Shown one piece after another: positions 53,200-61,262 of a stretch of DNA of 64,000 bases. Position numbers and translations under genes: made by a program. The stretch covers positions 1,178,001 to 1,242,000 of the forward strand of contig NZ_LN879456.1 in NCBI RefSeq assembly GCF_001403615.1. Reading direction: 5' to 3'. How positions within the stretch are numbered: the stretch's first letter is position 1; every line of letters starts with the position of its first letter. The DNA is from Desnuesiella massiliensis. GTDB lineage: Bacteria; Bacillota; Clostridia; Clostridiales; Clostridiaceae. The notes beneath the pieces were generated by a model. It did no database searches, was not told where the DNA came from, and was given only the letters and a program-made list of their open reading frames with translations.

Positions 53200-53257
53200 A
53201 TTATATGCAATTTAGATTGTTTTGGCAACAAAAAATGTTAGATATTCTAACATTTTT
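53200..53257 (-). promoter_or_regulatory. Promoter and operator of the XRE/IrrE-Fic pair
   Basis: Minus strand TTGCCA (plus 53223-53228), 17-bp spacer, TATAAT (53200-53205). Directly upstream is the palindrome AAAAATGTTAGA (53231-53242) / TCTAACATTTTT (53246-53257). Confidence 0.75.
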
Positions 53258-53301
53258 ATTGTTACCATCTCATTTTAAATTTATACAATGTTCCTATAAT
53301 T

Positions 53302-54186
53302 CTATATAATGCACTTTTTACAAGTTCTTATTTCTCTATCCTTAAGTGTATTTGCAAATTTTTCTGCTTCAACAAAACTTGAAAATTCCCCATGCCATTT
53401 TCCATTCCTATTTCCATGAATATTCTTATTATTACCTTTTCCATGGTTACAAAATACACAGCTATCTTTGTGAATTACTGCTTTCTTTTCTGCTACCCAA
53501 TTTTCATAAACCCAATATTTATTAGTAACACTTGTTATATCTTTGCTATTTTCTACTTCAACAATAAGAATTTTAAATTTACCCCATTTTTCATCACTAA
53601 TACTACTATAATCCTGCCAGTTTAATTTATAGTTTCCCTGCAGCAATAAAGATTCTTCTCTGCCCTTTTTAGTCCCTATTCCTGCTGCTTCTCCCCATTT
53701 AAGTTCACCTGATTTTATTTCATCTTGATTTATTCTAAAATTCCTATCACAGGTTTCCTTAGCAGAGGACTTTGTCCAATAACTACAGTCATTAGTTAGA
53801 AAAATAGCATACCCCTTCTTATATTCATTATGGTTATAAATGAGTTTTTCAATTCTCATAATATCCTTTAAGAAGTCATATCTTCTTATATCTTGTGCTC
53901 CATGATTTTTTAATAAATATCTCTCTCCATCTACAATAGTATCACAAGCAGCAGTTACATATTTTAACTCTATAGGATAAAACTCATCCTCTTCTTTAAG
54001 AAGAATATCAATACGCATAGATGGATCAATATGTGCCGGAGAGTATTCTAATCTAACATCACTTTTGGGCATATGCCTTTGCAGCTCCCAAGAAAGAGCA
54101 AACTGAAAGTCTGCTTCGGAAAAAAATATTTTTCTTTTATTGCTCAAGGAATTTATTGTGTTAATTATATTTTGTTTTGAAATCAT
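53302..54186 (-). CDS. PD-(D/E)xK nuclease-like protein with C-terminal CxxC pair
   Basis: 294 aa. The N-terminal part fits a PD-(D/E)xK fold: acidic helix FSEADFQFALSWEL (E24), then MRIDILLKEED (D60) and FYPIELKYV (E73, K75). The C-terminal 52 residues hold C243-x2-C246 (CVFCNHGKGNN), GKWHGEF and C289-x2-C292, a probable zinc module. The combination suggests nucleic-acid targeting and cleavage. It lies 14 bases after the HD-DUF429 gene at the tail of the DISARM-like operon. Catalysis is inferred from motifs only. Confidence 0.65.
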   Translation of the reverse strand: MISKQNIINTINSLSNKRKIFFSEADFQFALSWELQRHMPKSDVRLEYSPAHIDPSMRIDILLKEEDEFYPIELKYVTAACDTIVDGERYLLKNHGAQDIRRYDFLKDIMRIEKLIYNHNEYKKGYAIFLTNDCSYWTKSSAKETCDRNFRINQDEIKSGELKWGEAAGIGTKKGREESLLLQGNYKLNWQDYSSISDEKWGKFKILIVEVENSKDITSVTNKYWVYENWVAEKKAVIHKDSCVFCNHGKGNNKNIHGNRNGKWHGEFSSFVEAEKFANTLKDREIRTCKKCII

Positions 54187-54200
54187 TTATAATACCTCTC

Positions 54201-55415
54201 TTAAATTTTATCAGCATAAACCATTTGCATAAACAGTCCTCTGCTATCCTTCATTGGATTTTGGGGTATAGTTTTAAATCCATTTTTATATCCAAGCATT
54301 CCAGTAATAGCAAGACATAATGCATCTATGATATCATCCTTAATCCCTTTCAACTTTTCATCAGAATATAGTACTTCTCTAATTTCATAAGTTTTCTCAT
54401 AATAGCGGCTCAATACCTCTAATCTTCTTTCCATTCCTTCTTCTGTTTTCTTATTTTCAAAAATAGGCATTGCCATTGTTCCATCAAAATTAAGCATTGC
54501 AAAACAAATTTCTGGATGGCTTTCTAAAAACCTATTTTTATACTCTGGTGCATTATTTAAAAATTCATCTATCTCTTTTATTTTGCTGGAAATAGAAAAA
54601 GATTGTTTGCTTAAACCTTTTCCTAATACATCTCTATTTATTTCATTAGCCCTATAATAATCATCTTCATACACAGTTTGTCTACATGGCACTGTAAATA
54701 TACATGATGATCTTGAAGATAATATTTTTCTTCCTTCTGTTTCTGGTCTTATATCACATGTATTTTCAGGAAGTCCGATAGGCATATCTATTAAAATAGT
54801 ATTACTATCATTATATTTTTCACATATTTCTTCTATATTTTTAAAAACATTAATTTCAAAACTATTTTCTGTTATATTTACTGCTACATAACCATATTTA
54901 CAGCCATCAACACCGACATAACTATTCTTAATATCAGATTTGTTTATGTTTTCAAAGGCATATATAAATTCGCTTTCAACATTTTTAAAATCTCTTTGTG
55001 AAAAGTTATGCTTCATAGCTATAAAAGGCTTTTCATCAAATATTTTTTCATCCATAAGCTCTATAAATTCATAATAAAGCATTGCATCATCAATTTTTCT
55101 TATTTTATCTATTTCATCTTCTGTTAAATTAATAAGTCCAAATTTTTCATATATTACCTCTTGAAGCTTTTCTTCTATAACAAAATACTCTGATAAATTC
55201 TTTTTAACAGGTCTTGTTAAATCTGAAATATAGCTTTCACTGGCATCGTGTAAAAGACAGCCCAGCTGAACTCGCTTTGAATATCCTCTAATTTTTGCTT
55301 CCTTATAACAATTAACGCAGTGCTCCGCTACAGAATAAAAGTGTTTAAAATGCCCGTTTGCTCTTGTCATCAAAGAAAGAGCATGGGCTATATCTTCAAT
55401 TTTTATATCTTCCAT
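54201..55415 (-). CDS. HD-domain phosphohydrolase fused to DUF429 (RNase H-like)
   Basis: 404 aa from the first in-frame ATG. The HD domain (about 1-130) has FYSVAEHCV and LLHDASESYISDL, as in YfbR/YfdR 5'-nucleotidase-like phage proteins. The DUF429 domain (about 160-400) has the RNase H-like acidic motifs YVGVDGCKYGYVAV, ILIDMPIGLPEN, LESHPEICFAML and DDIIDALC. No good ribosome site precedes this ATG, and the conserved N-terminus of the HD family (KFYPLEPL) is encoded just upstream in the same frame. The likely original start is at 55470 (separate entry). The fusion is unusual. Confidence 0.8.
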   Translation of the reverse strand: MEDIKIEDIAHALSLMTRANGHFKHFYSVAEHCVNCYKEAKIRGYSKRVQLGCLLHDASESYISDLTRPVKKNLSEYFVIEEKLQEVIYEKFGLINLTEDEIDKIRKIDDAMLYYEFIELMDEKIFDEKPFIAMKHNFSQRDFKNVESEFIYAFENINKSDIKNSYVGVDGCKYGYVAVNITENSFEINVFKNIEEICEKYNDSNTILIDMPIGLPENTCDIRPETEGRKILSSRSSCIFTVPCRQTVYEDDYYRANEINRDVLGKGLSKQSFSISSKIKEIDEFLNNAPEYKNRFLESHPEICFAMLNFDGTMAMPIFENKKTEEGMERRLEVLSRYYEKTYEIREVLYSDEKLKGIKDDIIDALCLAITGMLGYKNGFKTIPQNPMKDSRGLFMQMVYADKI

Positions 55416-55439
55416 TAATGGTTCTAAAGGATAAAATTT

Positions 55440-55470
55440 AGTTTTTGTAGGTTAAGATGTAGTCGGACAT
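55440..55470 (-). other. Original start of the HD-DUF429 gene, frame-disrupted
   Basis: ATG at 55470 with AGAGGAGA upstream encodes MSDYILTYKN and then a stop. Removing one A from the five-A run (plus T5, 55442-55446) would give MSDYILTYKTKFYPLEPLM, joining the HD domain in frame. This is either a real one-base insertion, a sequencing error in a homopolymer, or a +1 frameshift site (AAC TAA A). Confidence 0.65.
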
Positions 55471-55487
55471 AGTTTGTTCTCTCCTCT

Positions 55488-56180
55488 TTATATCTTTTCA
55501 AACACCTTCTGACTCTTAAGCTCTTTTAACATCCCCTCAACTAATTCTGCTTTTTTAAAAGACTCTATAACTGTACCCATTTCAATATTTCCTTCAATTC
55601 CATGATAAGATAGATTTGAAGAAGAAATAAAAGTTTTATAGGAATCTATAACTATTACTTTGGCATGAAGAGCTGCCATCTTGTCTTTTGTGTTTTTGTT
55701 ATAATCATAAATATTTAAATACCTACTCTTATACAATAAAAGCTTATCTAAATGTTCTTTTTTATTCTCAAAATCATTAAGATAGAAATTTACATATATA
55801 CCTTGTCTACTTTTATTAACTATCTCATCAAATAGTTCTATAGCATAGTCGGATATTGAGTAACCTGTTAAAGTTATACTCTTCTCCGCACTAAATATTA
55901 ATTCTTTTATGATTGCACTGGTCTTTCTGGCATTTAATTTGAAACTATTTGGTGCTGTTATTACAATCTCAACCTTTTCAGTATTTTTATAATTATATAA
56001 ACCAATTGCAACTTGAAGTAATCTATTTGCTTCTTCAACAGATAGATTTGGGAATCTCTTATTAATTTCTATAAGAGATTCCTTAAAATTCAAGTTAAAA
56101 TCCAAAGTATCATTAATTTTTTCAATATCTGATACAATGGTTTCTATAAGAAGTGCTTCACTTATACTTCCATTCCACAT
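55488..56180 (-). CDS. drmC: DrmC-like phospholipase D-fold protein
   Basis: 230 aa with one HKD motif: ALHAKVIVIDSYKTFISSSN followed by SYHGIEGNIEMG, the PLD-nuclease pattern. Size and position after DUF1998 and the large helicase match DrmC of DISARM. PLD-family proteins cut or process nucleic acid as dimers. Overlaps drmB by 19 bases. DrmC is reported as dispensable in some DISARM systems. Assignment depends on context as well as motif. Confidence 0.85.
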   Translation of the reverse strand: MWNGSISEALLIETIVSDIEKINDTLDFNLNFKESLIEINKRFPNLSVEEANRLLQVAIGLYNYKNTEKVEIVITAPNSFKLNARKTSAIIKELIFSAEKSITLTGYSISDYAIELFDEIVNKSRQGIYVNFYLNDFENKKEHLDKLLLYKSRYLNIYDYNKNTKDKMAALHAKVIVIDSYKTFISSSNLSYHGIEGNIEMGTVIESFKKAELVEGMLKELKSQKVFEKI

Positions 56181-57925
56181 AGTTCTTTCACCAAATCTTT
56201 AAAATAACTACAATCTCCATCTATAGCTAAAGGTACAACAAGTTTTCTATCTAATAATCTGTTTCCATTTTCACAGGCTGTTTCTGAAATCATTGCACAA
56301 GAATGACAAGCAGCACCATTTAATCTTTCATCAGAAGGCTCATTTGCCATACATTCTGGATCTGTTGTACAGGTCAGTGCATTTTCCAATGCCTGCTTTA
56401 ATAGTTTATTAAAACTCCTTATTTCACCCATTTCAACTAATCCACCTAAAGATCCTTCTTTATCAGCACTTCCAGTATAAAGTAATATGCCACACATGTT
56501 TTCACTACTGTATATTCTCTCTTTAATCGCAGAGGATGAATAACCGCAAAGCATAGCCATTTCCTTAATCATTAAATGAGCAAAAGTATGTAAGAGAACG
56601 TATTCCGCATTTCTTTCCTTAAATTTTGTCCATCCCCTCGATTGACAAAATTCGCTATAATAACTCTTATATTTTTCTGATAATTTTTGAGTTTTTAGAT
56701 TTTGCTTCCATTCTTTAACTGTTTCTTTGTTAAATTCTATAAAAATCCCTTCACCATTAATTTCAACTGCTGGCAGCCAAGGTTCTACTTTACTTTTTGT
56801 TAGCGGCACTATATTTTTAGGATCATCTACTTCTGGTTCAGGTGCTTCCATTCTCATAAAACCTAGTAATACCATTACTTCTCTTAATCTATGAACTTTA
56901 ATAATCCTAGAAAAATATTTTGATAGATAATTAGGAACGGCTTCTTCCTCTGCTTTAAAGTATTTTACATTTGTTTGGTATATCATATCATCATGATGAG
57001 TAATCGCTGCATATTCCATTTCTTTAATCTCAGTAAACTCTTTTATTTTTTCATCTCTTTTTTTAACTGCAGCATTAAATTCTTCTCTTGAGCATCTTTC
57101 TTTAAAATACTTCTCATAAACTTTTGTTACTCCCATTTCACCAAAATCATCCCTATAATTGATAATGTCCCTGTAGTGTTCATCAACTAATGAATATAAT
57201 GGATTTATCCAAGGTGGAATTGATATTGCACTTCTTATTACAGAAAAATAAACGTTAGAAGCTCCACGCTGTGATGGAATAACTTGTTTTTTGCAAGTAG
57301 AATATACTCCTTTTGAATTTTTAATTATTCTTGGGTTATGGGGATGTCTACCACTACATTTTAATTCTCTAAAATTATCTGGACTTGTTGCGCCACTCAT
57401 ATTTCTTGAAGCCCCACAATCACACTGAACTATTAACTCTGCTAATGATGATGTATTTCCAGTAGAAATTAATTTCATACTTTTTTTACAAGTAGTTTCT
57501 CCTTTATGAACCCACCATCTCCAAGGAAAATCATCAAGATGTCCGTCAGTACATGCCGTAATAAATCTGGCAGGATATGCTTTAAAACCACATAAAGGAC
57601 ACACTGGACCGTTTTGAATATATTTATCTAAGTTAAAATTTTCTGTAATGTCAAATAAGTTATTGCACCTACTATTAGAACAAACATGATAGCTTGGAAA
57701 TGATACTACTGGAATATCCCCAATAAAAGAAGCTTTAGGTGTTTTAAAAAAATCCACTCCTAAGTAAGAAGCTAATCTTGAATCATATATTGTTTTTCCA
57801 TAAGATGTCCAATAATTAATATCTAAGACTGTTACCGAATCATTAAGAGCATCTAATATGGAGCCTGGACCAAAAGTTGTTATTAATTGGTTAGGTCTTA
57901 ATTCACCCAGTTTATTTATTTTCAT
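56162..57925 (-). CDS. drmB: DrmB-like DUF1998 protein
   Basis: About 587 aa. It begins INKLGELRPNQLITTFGPGS, typical of DrmB. Several cysteine knuckles follow (CSNSRCNNLF, CPLCGF, CDCGAS). The DUF1998 core near the C-terminus includes LLHTFAHLMIKEMAMLCGYS, LLYTGSADKEGSLGG and HSCAMISETACENG. DrmB forms the DNA-binding DrmAB complex with DrmA. Start 57925 follows GAGGAGG; it overlaps drmA by 14 bases. Confidence 0.92.
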   Translation of the reverse strand: MKINKLGELRPNQLITTFGPGSILDALNDSVTVLDINYWTSYGKTIYDSRLASYLGVDFFKTPKASFIGDIPVVSFPSYHVCSNSRCNNLFDITENFNLDKYIQNGPVCPLCGFKAYPARFITACTDGHLDDFPWRWWVHKGETTCKKSMKLISTGNTSSLAELIVQCDCGASRNMSGATSPDNFRELKCSGRHPHNPRIIKNSKGVYSTCKKQVIPSQRGASNVYFSVIRSAISIPPWINPLYSLVDEHYRDIINYRDDFGEMGVTKVYEKYFKERCSREEFNAAVKKRDEKIKEFTEIKEMEYAAITHHDDMIYQTNVKYFKAEEEAVPNYLSKYFSRIIKVHRLREVMVLLGFMRMEAPEPEVDDPKNIVPLTKSKVEPWLPAVEINGEGIFIEFNKETVKEWKQNLKTQKLSEKYKSYYSEFCQSRGWTKFKERNAEYVLLHTFAHLMIKEMAMLCGYSSSAIKERIYSSENMCGILLYTGSADKEGSLGGLVEMGEIRSFNKLLKQALENALTCTTDPECMANEPSDERLNGAACHSCAMISETACENGNRLLDRKLVVPLAIDGDCSYFKDLVKELCGMEV

Positions 57926-60900
57926 TCTTATTAGCCTCCTCTGTAAAATAATAAAGTGCCGATGAACTTTCAACTTCTCTCATTGAATTAAGTGTAGGTT
58001 TTTCTTTAGCAGTACAATATTCGTTGTAATAATTTAACAATCTATTATACTTTTCAGTATTTTTAATATAATAATATAACTCTTTTTCTTCTTTTGATAA
58101 ACATTTCCAATCTTCAATAAATTGATTGATTTCAAAAGATGTATCTTCTTTTGCCTTAGCTGATACTACCTTAAGCCTTTCTATTATTACTTTCTTTGTT
58201 TCTTCTATTATTTCATTTTCAATATCACAAATACTATTTGCTCCTTTGTTAGCAGCCATAACTTCATTTTTTAATCTTAATAAAGCTACAACTATTGCAT
58301 GAAGAACTCTATCTCTTGCACGAGCAGAAAATGGTGTTGCAGTAGTTCCTTCTACATATCTATACATATGTGAGTGGAACCCTTTAAAGTTTTCATAGTG
58401 AGATAAATCCCTCGGTCTATATGGATTATAAATGGTAACTACAAGCCCAGGAAACCTTCTTCCTATACGGCTTGTGGCTTGAATATATTCAGAATTCTGC
58501 TTAGGTTGTCCCATTACAGTCATTAACCCAAGTCTATCAACATCCATACCAACTGCAATCATATTTGTAGCTATTGCAACATCTAAACATTCTTCATTGT
58601 CATGGGATAGAGTTAATTGTTCTAATAGTTCTGCAATCTTATAAGAAGATATACGTGAGGTAATTTCTTTTGTTCTCTTTAAGAATCTTTCCTGATTATA
58701 TCTATATCTTTTCTTTATTCTTTTTATTCTCTTAGGAATGTCATCCTGTAATAACCTTACAGTACCACCTAATTCTCTTATACTATTAAAATAACCAATT
58801 AAAGTATAATAAGGATCTATAAATTCTTTATACTCTTCATCATTTAATAACTCCTTAACTGTTTGAAGCAGCACTGCATATATTCTAAGTACAGTAGTTT
58901 TCATTGATTGCCCACTGGCACAAACTGAACAATATTTTCTAAAGGGCTTATCAGCTAAACTAATTTCTTTAATAAAATAACTATCTCCAATATCAAAACC
59001 ACTTGGTGGAAATTGAGAGAAACTATTCCTTCCATATAAACATCTTATTTGTTCATCTGCGTTTTTTATAGTTGCTGTGGAAACTATGTATTTAGGTAAT
59101 ATTTTCTTTCCATTCCTTGTAAATGAACACATTTCTTCTATTACAGTTTCATAACCTCCATAAATTGTTCCGAGAGGACCTGTTATAAGATGCAATTCAT
59201 CTTGAACTATAAGTTCTGGTGGATAGAATTGTCTTGTTTCAACAACTTTAGCTGCACTTAAATTTTCTTTTTTATTATGGCGATTTGGATGGTCTTCTCC
59301 ACAAGCTATATATCCATGCCTTTCACAAACTCTATCTGTTCTACCGAAGATTAATCCAGTTTTTTCATCCCAAGGAAGCCTTGCAAACTTATCTACTGTT
59401 GAAATAATTACCGTTGGGCATTTTCTATAAATTTCTTCATCTACAATATAAACTGGTATTGGCTTTTCTTTATATTTATAAAAATAGCAATTAGCATCGT
59501 GACAATAAATATTTACTTCTCCTTTTTCAATATCAATTTCATAATCCTCTCTATATATTTCACTCCCACAGAAAGGACAAGTAATAATTTGCTTAGTAAG
59601 TTTATTTACGGCTTTATCACTAGCTGTTGGATCTTCTTTATTAAACTTAAATTCATTAAAACTATTTGGAGTTACTCCACCTCCAACCCAAAATCCTATT
59701 GAAATTGGTGATTTACCATAATCATTTTCATTTTTACTTCTAATCATCTCTGCTGCACATATCATTTTGGTTAATCTATCACGTTGTTGAGTGGTTAAAA
59801 GTCTTAATGTATATCTTAAAATAACTGTTACTCCACCATCTTTTTCAAATTCTTTTTCATTACTTGCAGTTAATCTTCTATGTCCAATTACAAATGCAAT
59901 CAATCCTAAATAAGCCTCAGTTTTTCCTCCTCCAGTTGGGAAGTAAAGCAAGTCAACATTTTTTCGTTCATTATCTATAGGATTTATACATCCAGAAATA
60001 TTTAAAAGTATAAATGCTATTTGGAATGGTCTCCATTTGCTATGATCTTTTTTGCAAAATTCTTCATCTCTAAAACTACACTTTATACCGCTACCATATT
60101 TTTTTGAGAATTCACTCATTCCTCTTTGCAAATACATACATTGGTTCATAAAGCAAAAGGCTTTAAAAGCATAATCATTGCTTTCTATTTGCTCTATACC
60201 TTTAGAAATTCTATTATAAGCTTCTAGGCATGAATTTATAATCTTATCTCCTCTGTCTCTAAACCCCTCTTCTTGCATTTTGAAATTACTTTTTAAAGCA
60301 TTAATCCATTTAAAATAATCACTATTTAAAGCTTTTAATCTGCTAATTGTTTCAGCTTTATTTGAAGGCTTAGCCATAAACTTCATAGAAAAATAATCTT
60401 CTGAAAATCCTTCAAGATTTGGACTAACAGAAGCAATTTCATGTTCAGGTATAAAAACAGTTTTAACCTCTATAGCCTTGTCTCCTTCTGATTTAGTCCA
60501 ATCTGCAGCACACCCATTGCCACGAGCATAAATTGGTCTTTTTTCATAATAAAACTCATCTTCTATTTCAATGTCTCTGCAAAGATGTTCCGGTTCAAAA
60601 ACTGGTTGATTGTCTATTCCTGAAACTATGAGTTCTGCTTGAAACATCACATTTTCAAAATCTCTTTCATCACAGGTTTCTTTCCCATTAACCAAATACA
60701 CTGCAACTAATTTTGCACCACTCTTAAGCCTTATTTGTGATGATTTAATTTTAATAGATGGATCATCTTTTAGTGCCATTTCTATATTCTTATTCTTATT
60801 TTTATCTCCTATATCAAGAATAAGTTCTTCTTCCTTTGGAACACGTACAAAAACAGTCCTACCAGTTTTCTTTTTATTTTCTTCATCACTATCTTTATCT

Positions 60901-61262
60901 GGTTTTATCTTATCTTTATAATATTGTCCCCATTTTACTTTAACTTTTAATTTTTCTATGTCACTATTAACATAAAATCTTATTCCCATAGAAGATTGAA
61001 GCTTGAACTTAGCTCCAACCATCTCTTCTATTTCGTCTTCTTCATCATCTATATATTCTTCATCCATTGCTGACATAAAATCATTATTCTCATATTCCAC
61101 ATCAGGAGATACAGAAATTTTCCTAGGATATAGCAGTCCTGTTATATAACTGCTTAGTGGTGATTCATCTAACTTCTCTTCTTCTTCCAAAGGCCCCATT
61201 AAGTCAATTCTTAAAGCGTCAAGTAGCTTGTCCCTAACTTTACTATAAGATTTATCATTCAT
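57912..61262 (-). CDS. drmA: DrmA-like DISARM helicase
   Basis: About 1116 aa. The N-terminal region (VRDKLLDALRIDLMGPLEEE) and a ~350-residue accessory domain are typical of DrmA. Walker A FPTGGGKTEAYLGL lies near 440, DEAD-like VQDELHLITGPLG near 690, and motif VI QATSRIGRRFPG near 930. A zinc-like insertion (CPFCGSEIYRE, CHDANC) lies between. DrmA loads on free DNA ends with DrmB. Start 61262 follows GGGGGG and overlaps the res stop by 8 bases, so translation is coupled. Confidence 0.92.
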   Translation of the reverse strand: MNDKSYSKVRDKLLDALRIDLMGPLEEEEKLDESPLSSYITGLLYPRKISVSPDVEYENNDFMSAMDEEYIDDEEDEIEEMVGAKFKLQSSMGIRFYVNSDIEKLKVKVKWGQYYKDKIKPDKDSDEENKKKTGRTVFVRVPKEEELILDIGDKNKNKNIEMALKDDPSIKIKSSQIRLKSGAKLVAVYLVNGKETCDERDFENVMFQAELIVSGIDNQPVFEPEHLCRDIEIEDEFYYEKRPIYARGNGCAADWTKSEGDKAIEVKTVFIPEHEIASVSPNLEGFSEDYFSMKFMAKPSNKAETISRLKALNSDYFKWINALKSNFKMQEEGFRDRGDKIINSCLEAYNRISKGIEQIESNDYAFKAFCFMNQCMYLQRGMSEFSKKYGSGIKCSFRDEEFCKKDHSKWRPFQIAFILLNISGCINPIDNERKNVDLLYFPTGGGKTEAYLGLIAFVIGHRRLTASNEKEFEKDGGVTVILRYTLRLLTTQQRDRLTKMICAAEMIRSKNENDYGKSPISIGFWVGGGVTPNSFNEFKFNKEDPTASDKAVNKLTKQIITCPFCGSEIYREDYEIDIEKGEVNIYCHDANCYFYKYKEKPIPVYIVDEEIYRKCPTVIISTVDKFARLPWDEKTGLIFGRTDRVCERHGYIACGEDHPNRHNKKENLSAAKVVETRQFYPPELIVQDELHLITGPLGTIYGGYETVIEEMCSFTRNGKKILPKYIVSTATIKNADEQIRCLYGRNSFSQFPPSGFDIGDSYFIKEISLADKPFRKYCSVCASGQSMKTTVLRIYAVLLQTVKELLNDEEYKEFIDPYYTLIGYFNSIRELGGTVRLLQDDIPKRIKRIKKRYRYNQERFLKRTKEITSRISSYKIAELLEQLTLSHDNEECLDVAIATNMIAVGMDVDRLGLMTVMGQPKQNSEYIQATSRIGRRFPGLVVTIYNPYRPRDLSHYENFKGFHSHMYRYVEGTTATPFSARARDRVLHAIVVALLRLKNEVMAANKGANSICDIENEIIEETKKVIIERLKVVSAKAKEDTSFEINQFIEDWKCLSKEEKELYYYIKNTEKYNRLLNYYNEYCTAKEKPTLNSMREVESSSALYYFTEEANKNENK

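Noticed and set aside
55440..55470. Programmed -1 frameshift at AAAAAC
   Set aside because: The -1 frame stops within a few codons; only a +1 shift or a one-base deletion reaches the HD domain.
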